A stretch of 64,000 bases of DNA. It comes from Neonectria sp. B-13. Taxonomy: Eukaryota; Ascomycota; Sordariomycetes; Hypocreales; Nectriaceae. A program made the position numbers and the translations under genes. Positions 1 to 11,911 of this stretch are shown piece by piece (position 1 is the stretch's first letter; the number at the start of each line of letters is the position of its first letter). The stretch covers positions 1,550,001 to 1,614,000 of the forward strand of contig NOKP01000006.1 in the NCBI GenBank assembly GCA_002682825.1, read 5' to 3'. Below the pieces are notes generated by a model. The model was not told the origin of the DNA, did not search any database, and saw only the letters and a list, made by a program, of their open reading frames with translations.

Positions 1-2333
1 TTTGCACAACAGCATGAACGGGGGCCACTCTCCCCTTCTTTCTTTCTTCTTGCAAAACACATTCAACACTCTTCATACTCACGGTGCATGGCTACGGGTC
101 TCGGCGGATACACGGCATGGGAGAGGGCCCAAAGGCAACTCAGGCGGCGTTATCACGGGGCGCGACTTACTAGATATTTGCTTTTACACTGACGAGGCAC
201 ACGCCATCTGGGACATGGGGATCACGGCCACTTGGAATCGGCAGATTTATGGCGTTTACTTTTTTGGTCTTTTTTTCTGTTTTGCTTTTTGTTTCTTGTT
301 TTGCCCACGGGCCTAGGGTTTTCACGGGTTGACCTTCTTTCATGAGGTGTCATTTGACGGGTCAGAGGCGTCAGTTTGTTTTTGGGTCGAGGGCGTGAAA
401 ACGAACCGGATCTTGGGCGGGCACGGAGGCGCATCATCTGGCAAATGTCCAGGGAAACAGGACAGGATTCCGGGATCTGGGAAACAGGGAAACAGGCCGG
501 AGGCGCTGCATCGACCGGGGCAGGTCGGGAACAAACATGTATGTATATTGGAACCAGGTGTGCCGTCATTTTCGGTGCCACGCCGCCATTTCTTCGCTAG
601 CAGTCATAAATGCAACGAAGTGAGCGGGTCATACAACTCCCTTGTGCAGACCACGATAGTTCACTAGTGATTTGAGTGCTGGTCCCCATAACAGCTTGAG
701 CTTAATGCCGTGCAACGATAAACAGCGTCTAGCGTGAAGTCGTGCTCGTCAAATGGAAGCAAGGGCACTGCAACATGCCAAAGGTTGCAAAAGGATCAGC
801 ACCCACCATGCATGGAAGCTTGCCTTTGAGTTAGAGTGATGCATCCCTCAGCTAGAGATCTCTAGAACCAGCTCAAAATTTAATTGCAAATGCAGATACA
901 GCCAAGTGGAGTTCCATATCGGAACGAAGTCGAGGGCACCATGTGTGAGTACGTGGGGGCATCATGCATCGCATGCATACTTGTTTTGTATGTATGTCAT
1001 CGGACCTGCAGATCCAAGTCGCCGAGGACAACCGGCCGTGGATCCACTCCTATCCGTCTCTCCTTCTAGGCCACTTCAGACAGCACATCCCCGTTGTTGA
1101 CTTGGCAATGCCCATTCTTGCCCTGAGACCCGGCAAGATCAGCCCGTCATTAAAGCTTGAATCCTCGCTCGTCAAGCCGATGCACAAGGCAGGGCTTTGT
1201 CGGGCCGTGAAGAGGGGGCGGGGGGGGGAGCCTCCGGCAGGCGAGAGGCGAGCTCGGGCCCGGGCGCTCGGAGGCTCCACTCCACGCTTACGCCTTGGTG
1301 CCCGCCAACAATGAGTAAGGGAGACAGACGGGGATGCAAGGAACGGCACCATGGCACGAGCACAAGTATTTCTATGATGTGAAATCTGAAGGGACGATGT
1401 GGGCTTCATTGATGGAGAGGATGAACGTCATGAGACACGATCAAGGAATGAATGAAACATCCCGAGCACGCTTGACCTGGCCTCACTCGTGCACTCCGGC
1501 TGTCTTCCTCGTTCACTCACCTATGGGCACGCTTCCCAGCATTGCCTTACTTTGGCCCGGGGCCACTGGGTTGGCTCCAAGCGCCTATTGGCAATTGGGC
1601 CGGCCTGGTCCGGTCCAGTCAGGCCACGGCGGCTCCGGCAGCGAAGCCTCCAGGCGCCATGTCGACTCTCCCGATCGCGTCCATTGTCGGCCGCGACCGC
1701 TTTGTCACCCACCCACCCGCTCTGCCAGGAGAGCGCAAAGGCAGGAAGAAGTCGGTGCTGGCTCGAATCAACAAGGGATAATGCGAGAAAGTAAAAATGC
1801 AGAGCGGGAGGCAGAAGCGGGCGCCTTTGTGCCTATCCTCGTCGCCCCCGAGCCCGCCGTGAGTTTGGCTGGAATGCTTGTCCATAGCCTGGTGCATTCC
1901 TCCCTGTGGCGACTCTTAACTCTGCTCTGCTCGGCTGTCCATCATCCTCTCAAGCTAGATCATCTCGCAGGCAACCGTTGCTGCGCTGGGCCACATACGT
2001 AGCTCTGTCCCAGCCCGCTTAGTGTCTCCTTGTCTCATCGGTTGCTGGTGTTTTGTTGTTGTTCGTCGACGACGCCGCCAAACCGTTTACTTCGATCTCC
2101 AATTCCCACTCCACCAACCTCTTTGAGAACCCATCGTCGTCCTTTTCGGGCTCAGTCAAGCCGGTTATTGTTCATCTCAAACTCTGTTTCCTCCTCTTCT
2201 CTCCTTCCTACTCATGCCACCGCCATAGCCGTCGCCCTCAGCCAGCACTCTTCCTCGCTGATTCTCGGTGATTGCATCCGGTCAGCTTCTTTCGAGGACC
2301 ATCTCCATCAACAATTTAGCATAAACAAGCGCC
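1..2333. other. Long non-coding region upstream of wetA
   Basis: No ORF here has a recognisable domain or plausible splice structure. The 222-codon ORF at 1334-2002 has a low-complexity composition without any family signature. The last 300 bases are pyrimidine-rich (stretches of ctcc, ttcc and tcg around 2030-2270), as expected for a fungal promoter and 5' leader. Four matches to CATTCY, the AbaA-type binding consensus, lie at 1113-1118, 1445-1450 (reverse), 1871-1876 (reverse) and 1895-1900. A G-rich tract lies at about 1211-1230. Confidence 0.6.
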
Positions 2334-4151
2334 ATGGCCTCTTGGACTCTCCCATATCGAGTTGAGGCCGTGGACCGCGACCCCGGCTTCTGCTGGCAAG
2401 ATCTTGAGGACGGCCCCAATGATGGCACAAACGACTTCTTCGGCCAATTCATCAACTTCGATGGCGATATCACCTCCTCCATGAACAACCCCCGTGGCGA
2501 CGATCCTTCTCTGCCCACCATGCCAGATCCTCTCTTGCTGGACCAGCCCTCCGAGTCAACCGTCTCATCTGGCGTCTCCACGGCGGGGGATGAATTCGAT
2601 TTCTTCTCCAGCAGCTCCCAGGTCGGTCCGGTCATATCTGGTGCGTCCATTGGACTTGCCACTCACGAGGTTGATCCTCGATACCTTGCAGTCGGCAGCG
2701 ATGACATGCATGGAAAGGTCGACGGCATGCCTCGGGCCTCCATGTCCGACACGGAGCTGCCCCGGCTCGAAGGCATCTCACTGCGCTCACCCAGCAAGCA
2801 CATGCAGATCTTCCGGCCATCGTCTCCGACACCTCCCAACACTGTCACCGTCCGGAAGCCCAACAAGTTCGTTGAGGCCCTCTCATCCACGATTCGGAAG
2901 GCCAGCAAATTTCGCAAGGGCCGGAAGGCCCTCACCATCTCCATAGATCGCCCAGGCTCCCCGACCATGGAGAACCCACCCATGGCTCTGAGAATGCAGC
3001 CGTACAGCTACGCACACGGCAACGGCTCCTTCACACCGTCACCGACGACGATCCCGGACAGCGGAACTTTCGTTCATGGGTACTGTGACGACCCCTTCAC
3101 CGAAGTCACGCAGCCTCAGCCAACCAACCCGCCACACCACCACTTCTTCAACGCCAACGGTCTTCACACTCCTGTTGAGTCCCCTGGCACCAATGGTGAA
3201 CCGGGGAGCTATCACTCTGAAGTCGCGGTCAAACGGGAGCCGGGCAGCTGGCCTCTTCCAGTGCAGCCGCATCATCAGCCGCATCACCAGCCGCTGCAAC
3301 AGCAACAATACTCACATGAACAGCAACAACATCAGGTTCCACAGCAGCACCCTTCGTCGGCAACAGGTCCAGTACCCGAGTCGTGGTCCGGGGGCGATTA
3401 CATCCCTCAAAACCCGACCGCAGGCTGGTGGGACCTCAACCTCATAAACCACCAGAACGGCGAGTACATGATGGACCCGCACCAGCAGCAGCAGAAGCAT
3501 GCGAACCTCAACATGGCCATGCACGCACAGCATGCCGAGCTTCCGTACGAGTACCAGTCGATGCCAGATGCGGACGCCGCCGGTCTCATGATCCACATGC
3601 CCCAGCCGCGCGGCGCGCCCTCGGCCGTCATCAACGATCTCACCGTCTCGGGCCAGACATATCTCCCGCCGCCTCCTCCGGTCCCGCCTTCCGCTCCCGG
3701 CTCCGATCGTCAGCACCGGCCCCCGCGGGCGCCTTCGTCCGGGGCGCGACACCTCTCATGCTCGCCGATCCGCAAGTCTCGGGCACCCTCGGCCTCGCCT
3801 CAGCCGGGACACTCGCGCCACAGTTCAGGCGGGTCGGTAGGGTCAACGCGGAGCGCATCCGGCAGAGGCATGCCGCCCGGGACGCCGACAACGATGCGCA
3901 AGCAGCGCCGATCACGGGAGGCGAGCGGAAGCAGCGCCGGTGGCGGGGAGATCGGCTTCGTCAATTTCACGCCCAACGACGGCGGGATGCTGATGACGGG
4001 CGTGGCGCCCAGTGGGAGTTCCAAGACCAAGGCACGACGAGAGCGCGAGGCGATGGAGCGTAGGCGACGACTGAGTGAAGCAGCCATGAAAGCTGTACAG
4101 GCGGCCGGCGGCGATGTCGACCAGCTGATGCAGCAGGGCTTTGCGCTCTAG
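2334..4151 (+). CDS. wetA: WetA, developmental regulator of conidial maturation
   Basis: This is a single-exon gene of 605 aa. WetA is the last regulator of the BrlA-AbaA-WetA cascade and controls conidial wall maturation and spore metabolism in the nucleus. The diagnostic part is the basic C-terminus (about residues 555-605), with GVAPSGSSKTKARRERE followed by a helical RRRLSEAAMKAVQAAGGD stretch; this is the conserved ESC1/WetA-type tail. The N-terminus has the acidic FGQFINFDGD segment also seen in the family. The middle is disordered: Ser/Pro-rich, with a His/Gln-rich tract at about residues 305-345. The start has a good context (gccATGg) and the stop lies 10 codons after the conserved tail, so both ends are well supported. 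The long upstream region fits a developmentally regulated gene. I assigned it from the tail motif, not from overall similarity. Confidence 0.9.
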   Translation: MASWTLPYRVEAVDRDPGFCWQDLEDGPNDGTNDFFGQFINFDGDITSSMNNPRGDDPSLPTMPDPLLLDQPSESTVSSGVSTAGDEFDFFSSSSQVGPVISGASIGLATHEVDPRYLAVGSDDMHGKVDGMPRASMSDTELPRLEGISLRSPSKHMQIFRPSSPTPPNTVTVRKPNKFVEALSSTIRKASKFRKGRKALTISIDRPGSPTMENPPMALRMQPYSYAHGNGSFTPSPTTIPDSGTFVHGYCDDPFTEVTQPQPTNPPHHHFFNANGLHTPVESPGTNGEPGSYHSEVAVKREPGSWPLPVQPHHQPHHQPLQQQQYSHEQQQHQVPQQHPSSATGPVPESWSGGDYIPQNPTAGWWDLNLINHQNGEYMMDPHQQQQKHANLNMAMHAQHAELPYEYQSMPDADAAGLMIHMPQPRGAPSAVINDLTVSGQTYLPPPPPVPPSAPGSDRQHRPPRAPSSGARHLSCSPIRKSRAPSASPQPGHSRHSSGGSVGSTRSASGRGMPPGTPTTMRKQRRSREASGSSAGGGEIGFVNFTPNDGGMLMTGVAPSGSSKTKARREREAMERRRRLSEAAMKAVQAAGGDVDQLMQQGFAL

Positions 4152-5547
4152 GGAGCCGCGCCATCTCTCACTGGATCACAGGATCCATCATCGATCCATT
4201 GGTCAATACCCCTCAAAAGAAAAACCCTGGGCGTTCCGACAAAGATACGCTGTTCGAACGCCTTCATCGGCCGTTGCGTTGTGTTGCTGAGGCGTTGAAG
4301 GAGTTAAGTCTGGACCACATTCAGACGTCCTTTCTTAGGTCCCACAGGTCTCAGCCCATCCTTCCTTCCTCCTTCCCCCTTTTCACTTAAGGAAGTCATT
4401 TCAATCTCAGCCGAATAACCAACCTTAACTTGAGCGCACACGCACACGCCTTTACCTTCCTTATTTTTCGTTTCCTCTGTCTCCATTCTCCAAGCGAGAT
4501 GCAGAAAACACAAGCTCAACCAGCGGTCTCCTTTTGTTTCCGTTTTTGTCTTGTCATCCGATACCTTCGTGTACCAAAATTTATACCTAACCAGACTATC
4601 CCTTTTTGTTTTGTTTTTCCTTTGTTGGCTATTCTATTCGCCGGACGCCCGATGATTTATGTAAGATGGATGCATGTAGGGCATTGGGTGGGCTGTTGGA
4701 ATATGATAGGAAAGTGACGGAACTTGTACCGGGGGAGAGAAGGAGACTATGTGCTGTTTGGCCTCAGGTCATGGCATCGCTCGTTAGGAAATGGTAATGG
4801 AATTGCTAGTTGTAAGATAGCTCCTGTTAAGGTATCCAGTTCATGGATAAGTCGCCTTCTAGATGGACACTGTCGTCCCGGCGACACTTCAATAAGAAAT
4901 CAAGTTTAACATCATACATCTACTGCGTAGTCGACCTCAGGTTGTGCAATTATCTTATCATCGACATCTCATTCCTTCTCTCCCGAACCACTTCGGGTGG
5001 CAGATTTGTAAACAAGTAAATAGTTTTGATTGGGTAAGGTGGTATTCTCAGCTATTTCTTCTCTTTCGGTTCACAGCCATACCTTGGCCGTATGTTCCCA
5101 CATTCATCTTGGCTAGACTCCCAAGCCAAACCCAGTCCAGCTGTATGAAAATGTCCCTCCATTCCCTTTACTTTCCCACTATGATTTATATATACAAAGT
5201 AAAACACTCGCAGTAGAGAACAGGGGGTTTGATATTCGCCAACGCCAAGTCTCGTCGCAGACGCCTCGTCATGCTTTCGATATAAAAAGCCAAACCACAA
5301 AAAAAAGAGAACGCGGTCTCAATGTTGTCTTGCTGACAGTCGGCGGTCGCTTTGAGCAGCAAGGTTATGCTCGAGGTTGCCCTCGAAATGGGTGATGGGT
5401 ATCCCAAGATGTGTCGGCCATCCCGAAGTGCGTCAATCCCAAAGTAGAACTGAATTCAATGCAGAGCCGACTCCGGTGGAGACCAAGGTATATGTGGAAC
5501 TCGTCAAGAAATGCGACCAAAACAATAGTATCCTCCGATATATTCGT
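4152..5547. other. Convergent 3' intergenic region, wetA / FLC gene
   Basis: This stretch lies between two convergent stop codons and should hold both 3' UTRs. It is moderately AT-rich, and I see no coding signal, RNA gene or repeat in it. Confidence 0.6.
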
Positions 5548-7845
5548 TTAGTGCTCATAACCCGCACCACGTTGCCAGGGGCTAGTAACCTTGTTAGTCT
5601 ATGTAGCTCTTTACTCATTGTGACCGACTTACCTAGCATTATTCTGTGATCGGAACCCCCCAGCAGGACTACCGCTGTTCTGCGATCGTGTCTGACCAAG
5701 TTGAGATCCCGAATTTTGGTAGGGGCTTGGGGAAGCGGTGCGGAAGGGGCTCTGTGGCCGTTGACCATCAGCCGGGAAAAGCGGCATCGATGGGTTAATG
5801 GGAGATCGGGGCGGGTTGTCGCGGAACGAGGCCTGAGATTGGTTGTTCGTCTCAACTCGCCTTCGCATGCTATCGGAAGACAGGGAATCGTCGTCGTCGA
5901 GGTCCAGGTGAGTCTTATAGCCACCCTTGTCACCTCTGGCCGTGGCAGCGAGGGCGTCTAGCTCAGTGGTAGTGTTGAGCTGAGTTTGCGACTTCATAAA
6001 CGAGGCACGGTCATCGGCCATGAACTGGTACCGGGCATCGGGGTTCTTTCGGAAGAAAACGAAGGTGGTCGACACGATGAGCATGATCAGGAGGATGAGC
6101 GAGAAGGCGGCGTTCAGGACGAAAAGAACGACACCCACGACACCCACAACCAGCTTAGGAGCGCCAAAGACGTTGGAGAAGACGAGGAGGAAAATGGCGT
6201 TGATGAAGTTGATGGCGCAGATCGCAATATTGAACGAGTTGGTGCTCTTGTCCATCCAGGGACGGAGAACGGAGGCTGCAATCAGAGCACCTGCTTCGAT
6301 GATGATGAAGCCAACGGCCTGGGCAACCGAGGCGGCCTGGGAGAAGGCCACGAAGCAAGCCTTGACTAGGGTATAGGTCAAGACGGGAACGATGAAATAG
6401 TAGGCAGAGGCGCGGAACTGGACGTAGAGGAAGCCCCACTTGTTGAGAGCCTGGGGGTCCGAGAAGAGGATGTAAGCCGGGTTGCGGTGCATGGCAACGG
6501 AGCGACGGGCAATGCGAATGACCTTGAAGGCTCCCCATCCGAGGGTGGCGGCCATGCCAAAGAAGAAGAAGACAGCAAGCACGACCTCGGCTGCCGAGTC
6601 AACCTGAGTGAACTCCCACAGGCAGAGAATGGCCATTTGGGGGAAACCGATCAGGGTCAGGCGGAACAAGATACCCTTGAGGACGGTGAGCCATCCATTA
6701 CGGAACTCGAGGAACTTGTCGCTCGCCATCATCTTCTGCTTCACAAGAAGCTCGCAAACGCCCTTAAACGAGGCAAGCAACAGCATTGTGATGACGACGA
6801 AGACGCAGAAAAAGGTCAAGCCCGTCATGAACAGGTTAGTCGTCTCGATCTCGGCTCGGTAAGCAACACGCTGAATGCCGTACACAAGATAGCTGCCAGT
6901 TTCGGTCTGAATGTTGCCACGCTTGAGGATCGTGTGAACTGCCCGGGGCATCATTGCGGCGCCACGCTTGAACAAGCTCAAACCGGCGTGAGCAAGCCCG
7001 AGACTTCTCTTTTCAACCTGAACGGAGACGGTAGTAAGAGAGTCAAAAAGGACCGAAGGCGTGCCGCCGGTTGCTCGCTGGTACCATGTGAAGATGCTCT
7101 GCATAAATGGAACTTGGATGATTCCCATAGACCACTGGAAATTCTGAGTCCACGACGCGACAATAGGAGGAAGATCCACGCTGGTAAGTCCGACGATGGC
7201 CTGCGCCTGGAAGTAGCCGAAGAGGGCGAGCGAGTTGGAAGCAACGTGAGCGGCAGTGTTGGAGTGGCCGAGGCCGGAAACGATAGCGGATGCGACGAGA
7301 CCCAGACCGGCAATGATGGCAGTAGCCCATTTGACACCAATGAGATCGACCGTCTTTCCGTTGGAGACGTTGGCCTCGACACAGGCGACACTCTCGCCTG
7401 TGCTGGTCAAGTTGACGTAGACGCGGACCGTAGCATCGAGATCGGGTACGCTATAGGCGATTCCGGGAAGCTGTTTCAGGGCATCTTCGCCGACGGGGAT
7501 GTTGAACTTGAAGGGGATCTTTCCTGCAACCATAGGGCAAAGACCGGCGAGTCCAATGTCACAAGGGTCGACGTTCTCGCGGATGAATCGGTAACCATAG
7601 GCGGAAATGCTGACGTCGAATACGACCTTGCCCTGGATGGACGAAGTGACGACGACATTGACCTCAGCGGAGCCGTTGTTGGGGGTAAAGACGACGTTGA
7701 AGAGACTGGCCGTGAAGCCCGAATCAGCTTGACAACTGTTGAGCGAGTCGGAAATGAGCATCTTCTCCGCCGCGTCGACGCTGGACGTCATGAACATAGC
7801 CATCGATGACAGCACCAACAGGGGCTTCTTTATTATGGACCACAT
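5548..7845 (-). CDS. flc2: FLC-family TRP-like membrane protein (flavin carrier protein 2 type)
   Basis: Two exons, 5633-7845 and 5548-5581, separated by a 51-nt intron (5582-5632, donor GTAAGT, acceptor TACTAG), give 748 aa. The open frame extends upstream to 7962, but I chose the Met at 7845 because it begins a clear signal peptide (MWSIIKKPLLVLSSMAMF). Next comes a Cys-containing lumenal ML-like domain (about residues 30-170), then a TRP-like domain with roughly nine membrane segments (about 180-610), then a Ser/Gln/Asn-rich cytosolic tail. FLC proteins sit in the ER or vacuole membrane and have been linked to FAD transport, calcium homeostasis and wall integrity. Splicing the last intron restores a tail ending PWQRGAGYEH; reading through gives only one Arg before a stop. 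The exact transport substrate is not established from sequence. Confidence 0.9.
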
Positions 7846-9494
7846 CGTGAGTGATTCTGGGTTTCTCGATGGGATTTCAATCAAAAGTGAGTGGCGTCCT
7901 CTATTGGGAGGTTGGTTGTCCTGCGAGGCACTGGTGATACCTGACGGGTTGTCGTCGATCACAGCGCGGTCGAAAACGGCTCGTTCGGAACCCGGAAATT
8001 AATGCTCGCTTCCTTCCTCAGAGAGACGTTCGAGGAGATTCGGATCCAGCGATTTGGCGCAAATCGAGAGCGAAGGCGTAAATGGCGAAAGCTTTGCAGC
8101 GACAAGCAGGTGTGCGTGTTCAGGAGTCGTGATGTGGTTGACTGTACCAAGGGCGGGTAAACGAGGGGAATCCGCGGGAGCGACAGAAAAAGAATTATGA
8201 AATGAAGAGAACGAAGAGATAGTTTAGCGAATGGTCGAGGCGAAATGAATTCCTCTCCGCGACGAGGGCTTCGGGCGGCAGCGACTTCGTCGTCGATGTG
8301 GTTTGGTTGATCGTGGTCGCGGGCGAACGATGGAATTGTGTGGGGGTGAGGAGTGAGGAAGAGAAGAAGGAACAGCAGACGCAAGGTTGGGAAGGAAGGA
8401 GGATGGCTCGAAAGGGAGTGAGTGGCAGAAGGGGCAGCCACTGACTGGCAGGGCAGGAAAGAACCCGGCAGGTACAACAAAGCGCGTATAGGAACGAGGT
8501 ACCCAGCACTAATCACCCCGTTGTATTCGTACGTGTGCTTCGGAGCTAGGTACCGGGTGCTGGGTACTAGGTGCTACTAGGTAGGGAGGGAGCGAACCCA
8601 AAGGAAGGGCGGCCAAGCAGCGGTGGAGCGGGGCCGGACTGGCTTGGCTGTGCGTGAGCCGTGGGCTTTTGGCTTTTTAGGCTGGGTCTACAGCGACGAA
8701 GGCATTGACAAAAGGGAGTCTTGGGGAGGGGATTGGGCCAGGGCGAGAACGACAGTGAGACTTTTGGGTGCGAAAAGTAGGTAATGGGGGGTGGGTAGCA
8801 GGTGTTGATGGTGGCTAACCCACTGCCCAGCCAGTCAGCAGAGCGAGCCAGCGGGCGGAATGGGCACGGCGCCGCAAATTACGCAACACCTGGCAGGCCA
8901 GAAGCTGGCCAAGTATCTGGCGGTAGCATGTCTTGCGCGAGCTCGGGCCAGGCCCGGTAGCGTCGCGATCCGCAGGCTGTGCAGTACCTGGAATGAGAGC
9001 CCCGTCGCAGGCCACTGGCGGGTCGTTGAGTCGGTCGCCGTGGGCGACAGGGATTACGATCTCGTATCCCCCTAACAGAGATACCTTTGGCATACCTGTC
9101 AAACTTTGGGTTCCCCTGGATCTATGATGAGCTGGATTGGACGTGGACTCGAGATGGGCGCTTGGCCAGCAGAAGAGCGCGTGCTGCGAGCGTTGCGCAT
9201 TGCGTACTGCGTACACGTGTGTCTCTACGAAGTAGACAACGGGGTTATTCGTCTTCGCCTTCGTCTCAGTGACCCCGAACTGCAAATATGGACGGAATCT
9301 TGGTCCATGTCCACTGAGAATCGCGCAAGGTTTCGCCGCGGCTTCGGATCCACGGCGACACCAAATACGATGCGCCGCGATACGACACGGGGTCGGCGAC
9401 TAGCGACCCGGGTAGACGACATTGCCGTGATCCACGCGACACGATCCGTCAACTGTGTGAGAGAAAAGAGTGGCCACCAAAGCAAGTGTGTGAC

Positions 9495-9522
9495 TGTGTG
9501 TGTGTGTGTGTGTGTGTGTGTG
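9495..9522. repeat. (TG)14 microsatellite
   Basis: This is a perfect TG dinucleotide run of 28 bases. It is flanked by interrupted TG words (tgtgtgac before it, actgtgtgtgttgtg after it). It lies in non-coding DNA. Confidence 0.95.
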
Positions 9523-10875
9523 ACTGTGTGTGTTGTGACATTTCCTGTTTTGGCCGCTTTCCTGATTAGATCCTGACCTCCTGCATCCCGTCAGTCCTGT
9601 TCCTGTTCCCCAGCAAAGCAAAGCAAAAGCAAGACAAAGCAATCACCCGCACCGTAACAGCCAAACCTCTCTTGGCTCAGCTGACATTTGCTTGCTCGAA
9701 CTGGACATACCTTTCAACCGCGCGGGCGGGGTGCCCAGGTTGGCCAAGCCTCACGCGTACGTATGATGGAACGGAAAGCAGAGATTTGGTTTGGAATCGC
9801 AACCCTCGTCACTTCGTCATCACCAAGACTTTCCTGCTGTAATTTACTGCGTACGAGAGACCGCAGCACCGCGACGAACACCCAACTGACCAAAATTCAC
9901 CGCCACCCCCGGGCCCTCGCAACCCCCGGCCCAGCTGGAGGCTTGCACAGCCCCCCTTGGTGGTGCTCCCTTTGGTGGTGCTGCCGAACCCCGATACGTC
10001 ACGGTTGCCCCTTGCTTGCAAAATGTGTATTGCTTGGCTCTTGTTCGCGGACTTCTGTAGGGCCGTGGCCCCGATGCCTGTGTGTGGCACTGCAAAAAGC
10101 CAAGCCAGGACGGGACCATCTCGTACCTTACATACAGCCCGCTAACAGGTCAGCCTCTGTTACATCCCAGAATAACACATCCAAACCGAAAAGAAGACAA
10201 CGAGGACAATACACGACAAATCGTTTAGAGAAGGGGAAGTTGTTTTCGTATTCCTTCCGCCGTTCGTATGCGACCCTCGTATCTACTTACTACACGTTGC
10301 CACTCCGCTACTCGAGCACTCCTACTTAGATCTTCTTGCATTGCGCACGTACCACGTACCTGCTTCGTACTGCATTTTACCCATCGGCATGCCCGCAGTC
10401 TGTAAATCCTATGCTGGGCTGGCTGACCAAGAAGAGATAGAACGAAGTAGGAGCAGCACGCAGTAATGCAATCACTTCTCTTCCGCAGCTTCGGCTTCCA
10501 CGGCAATACAGCACTCGAACCTGTTTCTGTGCAGGTGCCGACATAATCATGACAGATGCAGCTCCCGACAATCAAGCAATGAATTAATCAATTAATCAAT
10601 TCACCAATTAATCAATCGCCAACCGTTCACATCCAGGGACCATCCATGTAAGCAGCGTCAGGTAAGCTGGCCCCCAAAAGCGCCTCCTCCCAATGGCCGA
10701 TCCGTACCTGGATCGTGGCGCCGCCCAACTGAGTGGTACTTACGAATGCCGGCCGGCGCTGTCAGTCATAACTCTGTAATCGCCGACGTCAGACGGCACC
10801 ACGGACTGTATTTCCCCATGTTTGCTTCTTGTTCCTTGAGCATCAATCAGCCCATCTTGCGGGAGTTGTAGAGTC

Positions 10876-10922
10876 GAGGAAGAGGAAGAGGAAGAAGAAG
10901 AAGAAGAAAAAGAAGGAGAAGC
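10876..10922. repeat. Polypurine GGA/GAA microsatellite
   Basis: This is an imperfect trinucleotide run of GGAAGA changing to GAA repeats, all purine on the plus strand. It is non-coding. The reverse-strand poly-Ser and Phe ORFs over it are artefacts of the repeat. Confidence 0.9.
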
Positions 10923-11911
10923 TTCCATCAGTCTCGTTCCCGAACATCCCCACCTCCAAATCCCCGTCCACTAAAAGCCCCTTCCTTAACCTCTTCTCTA
11001 CAGGGGCCGTCCACGCATGGCACTCCCGTGGATCCCGCCGCCCTCTCATTCCGATACCAGCAGGTGTGGAACCTAGACAAAAAGGTGGGTGGAATGCCAG
11101 GAGAGAGAAATTGGGTCTCAGGAGGTTAAGGGTTGAGATCCTCTAATTAATCCCCCGCCGCCTGTGCGCTCCGTGCTCTGCTGCTCTGCTGCTCTGTTAC
11201 TGTTTGGGGCCTCCATCCTAGCAACCCGCAACTCCCCTCTCCCCGTCCCATGCCAACCGCTGCTGGGTTCGTGTGCAAATAATCCATCTCTCCACCAAAA
11301 GACGTCACCGCAAACAAATCACCGCCAACAGCCAGAATCCATCTCTCCTTGACGCGCAACACTGAACCCACTTCGGTGTCCATCCACTCCACGATCGCCA
11401 CAGAAAGGCCCCTCCCCATCCTCGCTCCAACCGCAAGATCATCGCCATGCCTTGCTCCCCTTGATTTCGGCCCCGGCATGATCCGCGTCCCATCGGCTGT
11501 TTCGTCATCGCATCCCCGTCCCCCATTGGATGCTTCGGATCGCCAGCTTCTGACGCTGTCTGAAAGGCCTGGAGGCTGCCGAACCAGCCGCGCTTCGTCT
11601 GCGTTTCATAAAGGCCAAGCTTTCACTCCCGAGTGTCTAACTGGGATGTAATGCACAATGCTACTCAACAAGCCCTGTTGTTTTTTGCACGGTTCAATTC
11701 CAAACGTCTAGCTAAGGTACATGTCAAAGCCATGAATCGTCCAAGAACCCATCTAAATGCAGCCATGCCCCATTCCCAAATTTAACCAAAACCGTCCCTT
11801 CATCGCATGCACTTTAAAACCCAATGTGTCCCATATAGTCGGTCAAACCAGACGTCTAGTCATGGCATCCTGATACCTCCCTTGCTGTACTCCAAAAAAT
11901 CCCGGTTTCGA

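Larger units (their letters stand above)
7846..11911. other. 4-kb non-coding region upstream of the FLC gene
   Basis: No gene is supported here. The ORFs present are short, overlap on both strands and carry no family motif. The region contains a (TG)14 microsatellite and a polypurine tract (listed separately), and a cluster of TAGGT/GGTAC words at about 8540-8590. The first few hundred bases below 8520 are the likely promoter and 5' leader of the FLC gene on the minus strand. The last part, about 11.65-11.91 kb, is the 3' side of the DUF3433 gene. Confidence 0.5.

Noticed and set aside
1334..2002. A 222-codon ORF upstream of wetA
   Set aside because: It lies in the long promoter, has no motif, and overlaps ORFs in all other frames; it could be an untranslated leader.
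6487..7809. A 440-codon plus-strand ORF lying antisense to the FLC gene
   Set aside because: It mirrors the GC-rich third codon positions of the real gene, has a low-complexity Asp/Gly/Glu-rich product and no domain. The minus strand encodes a clear membrane protein family.
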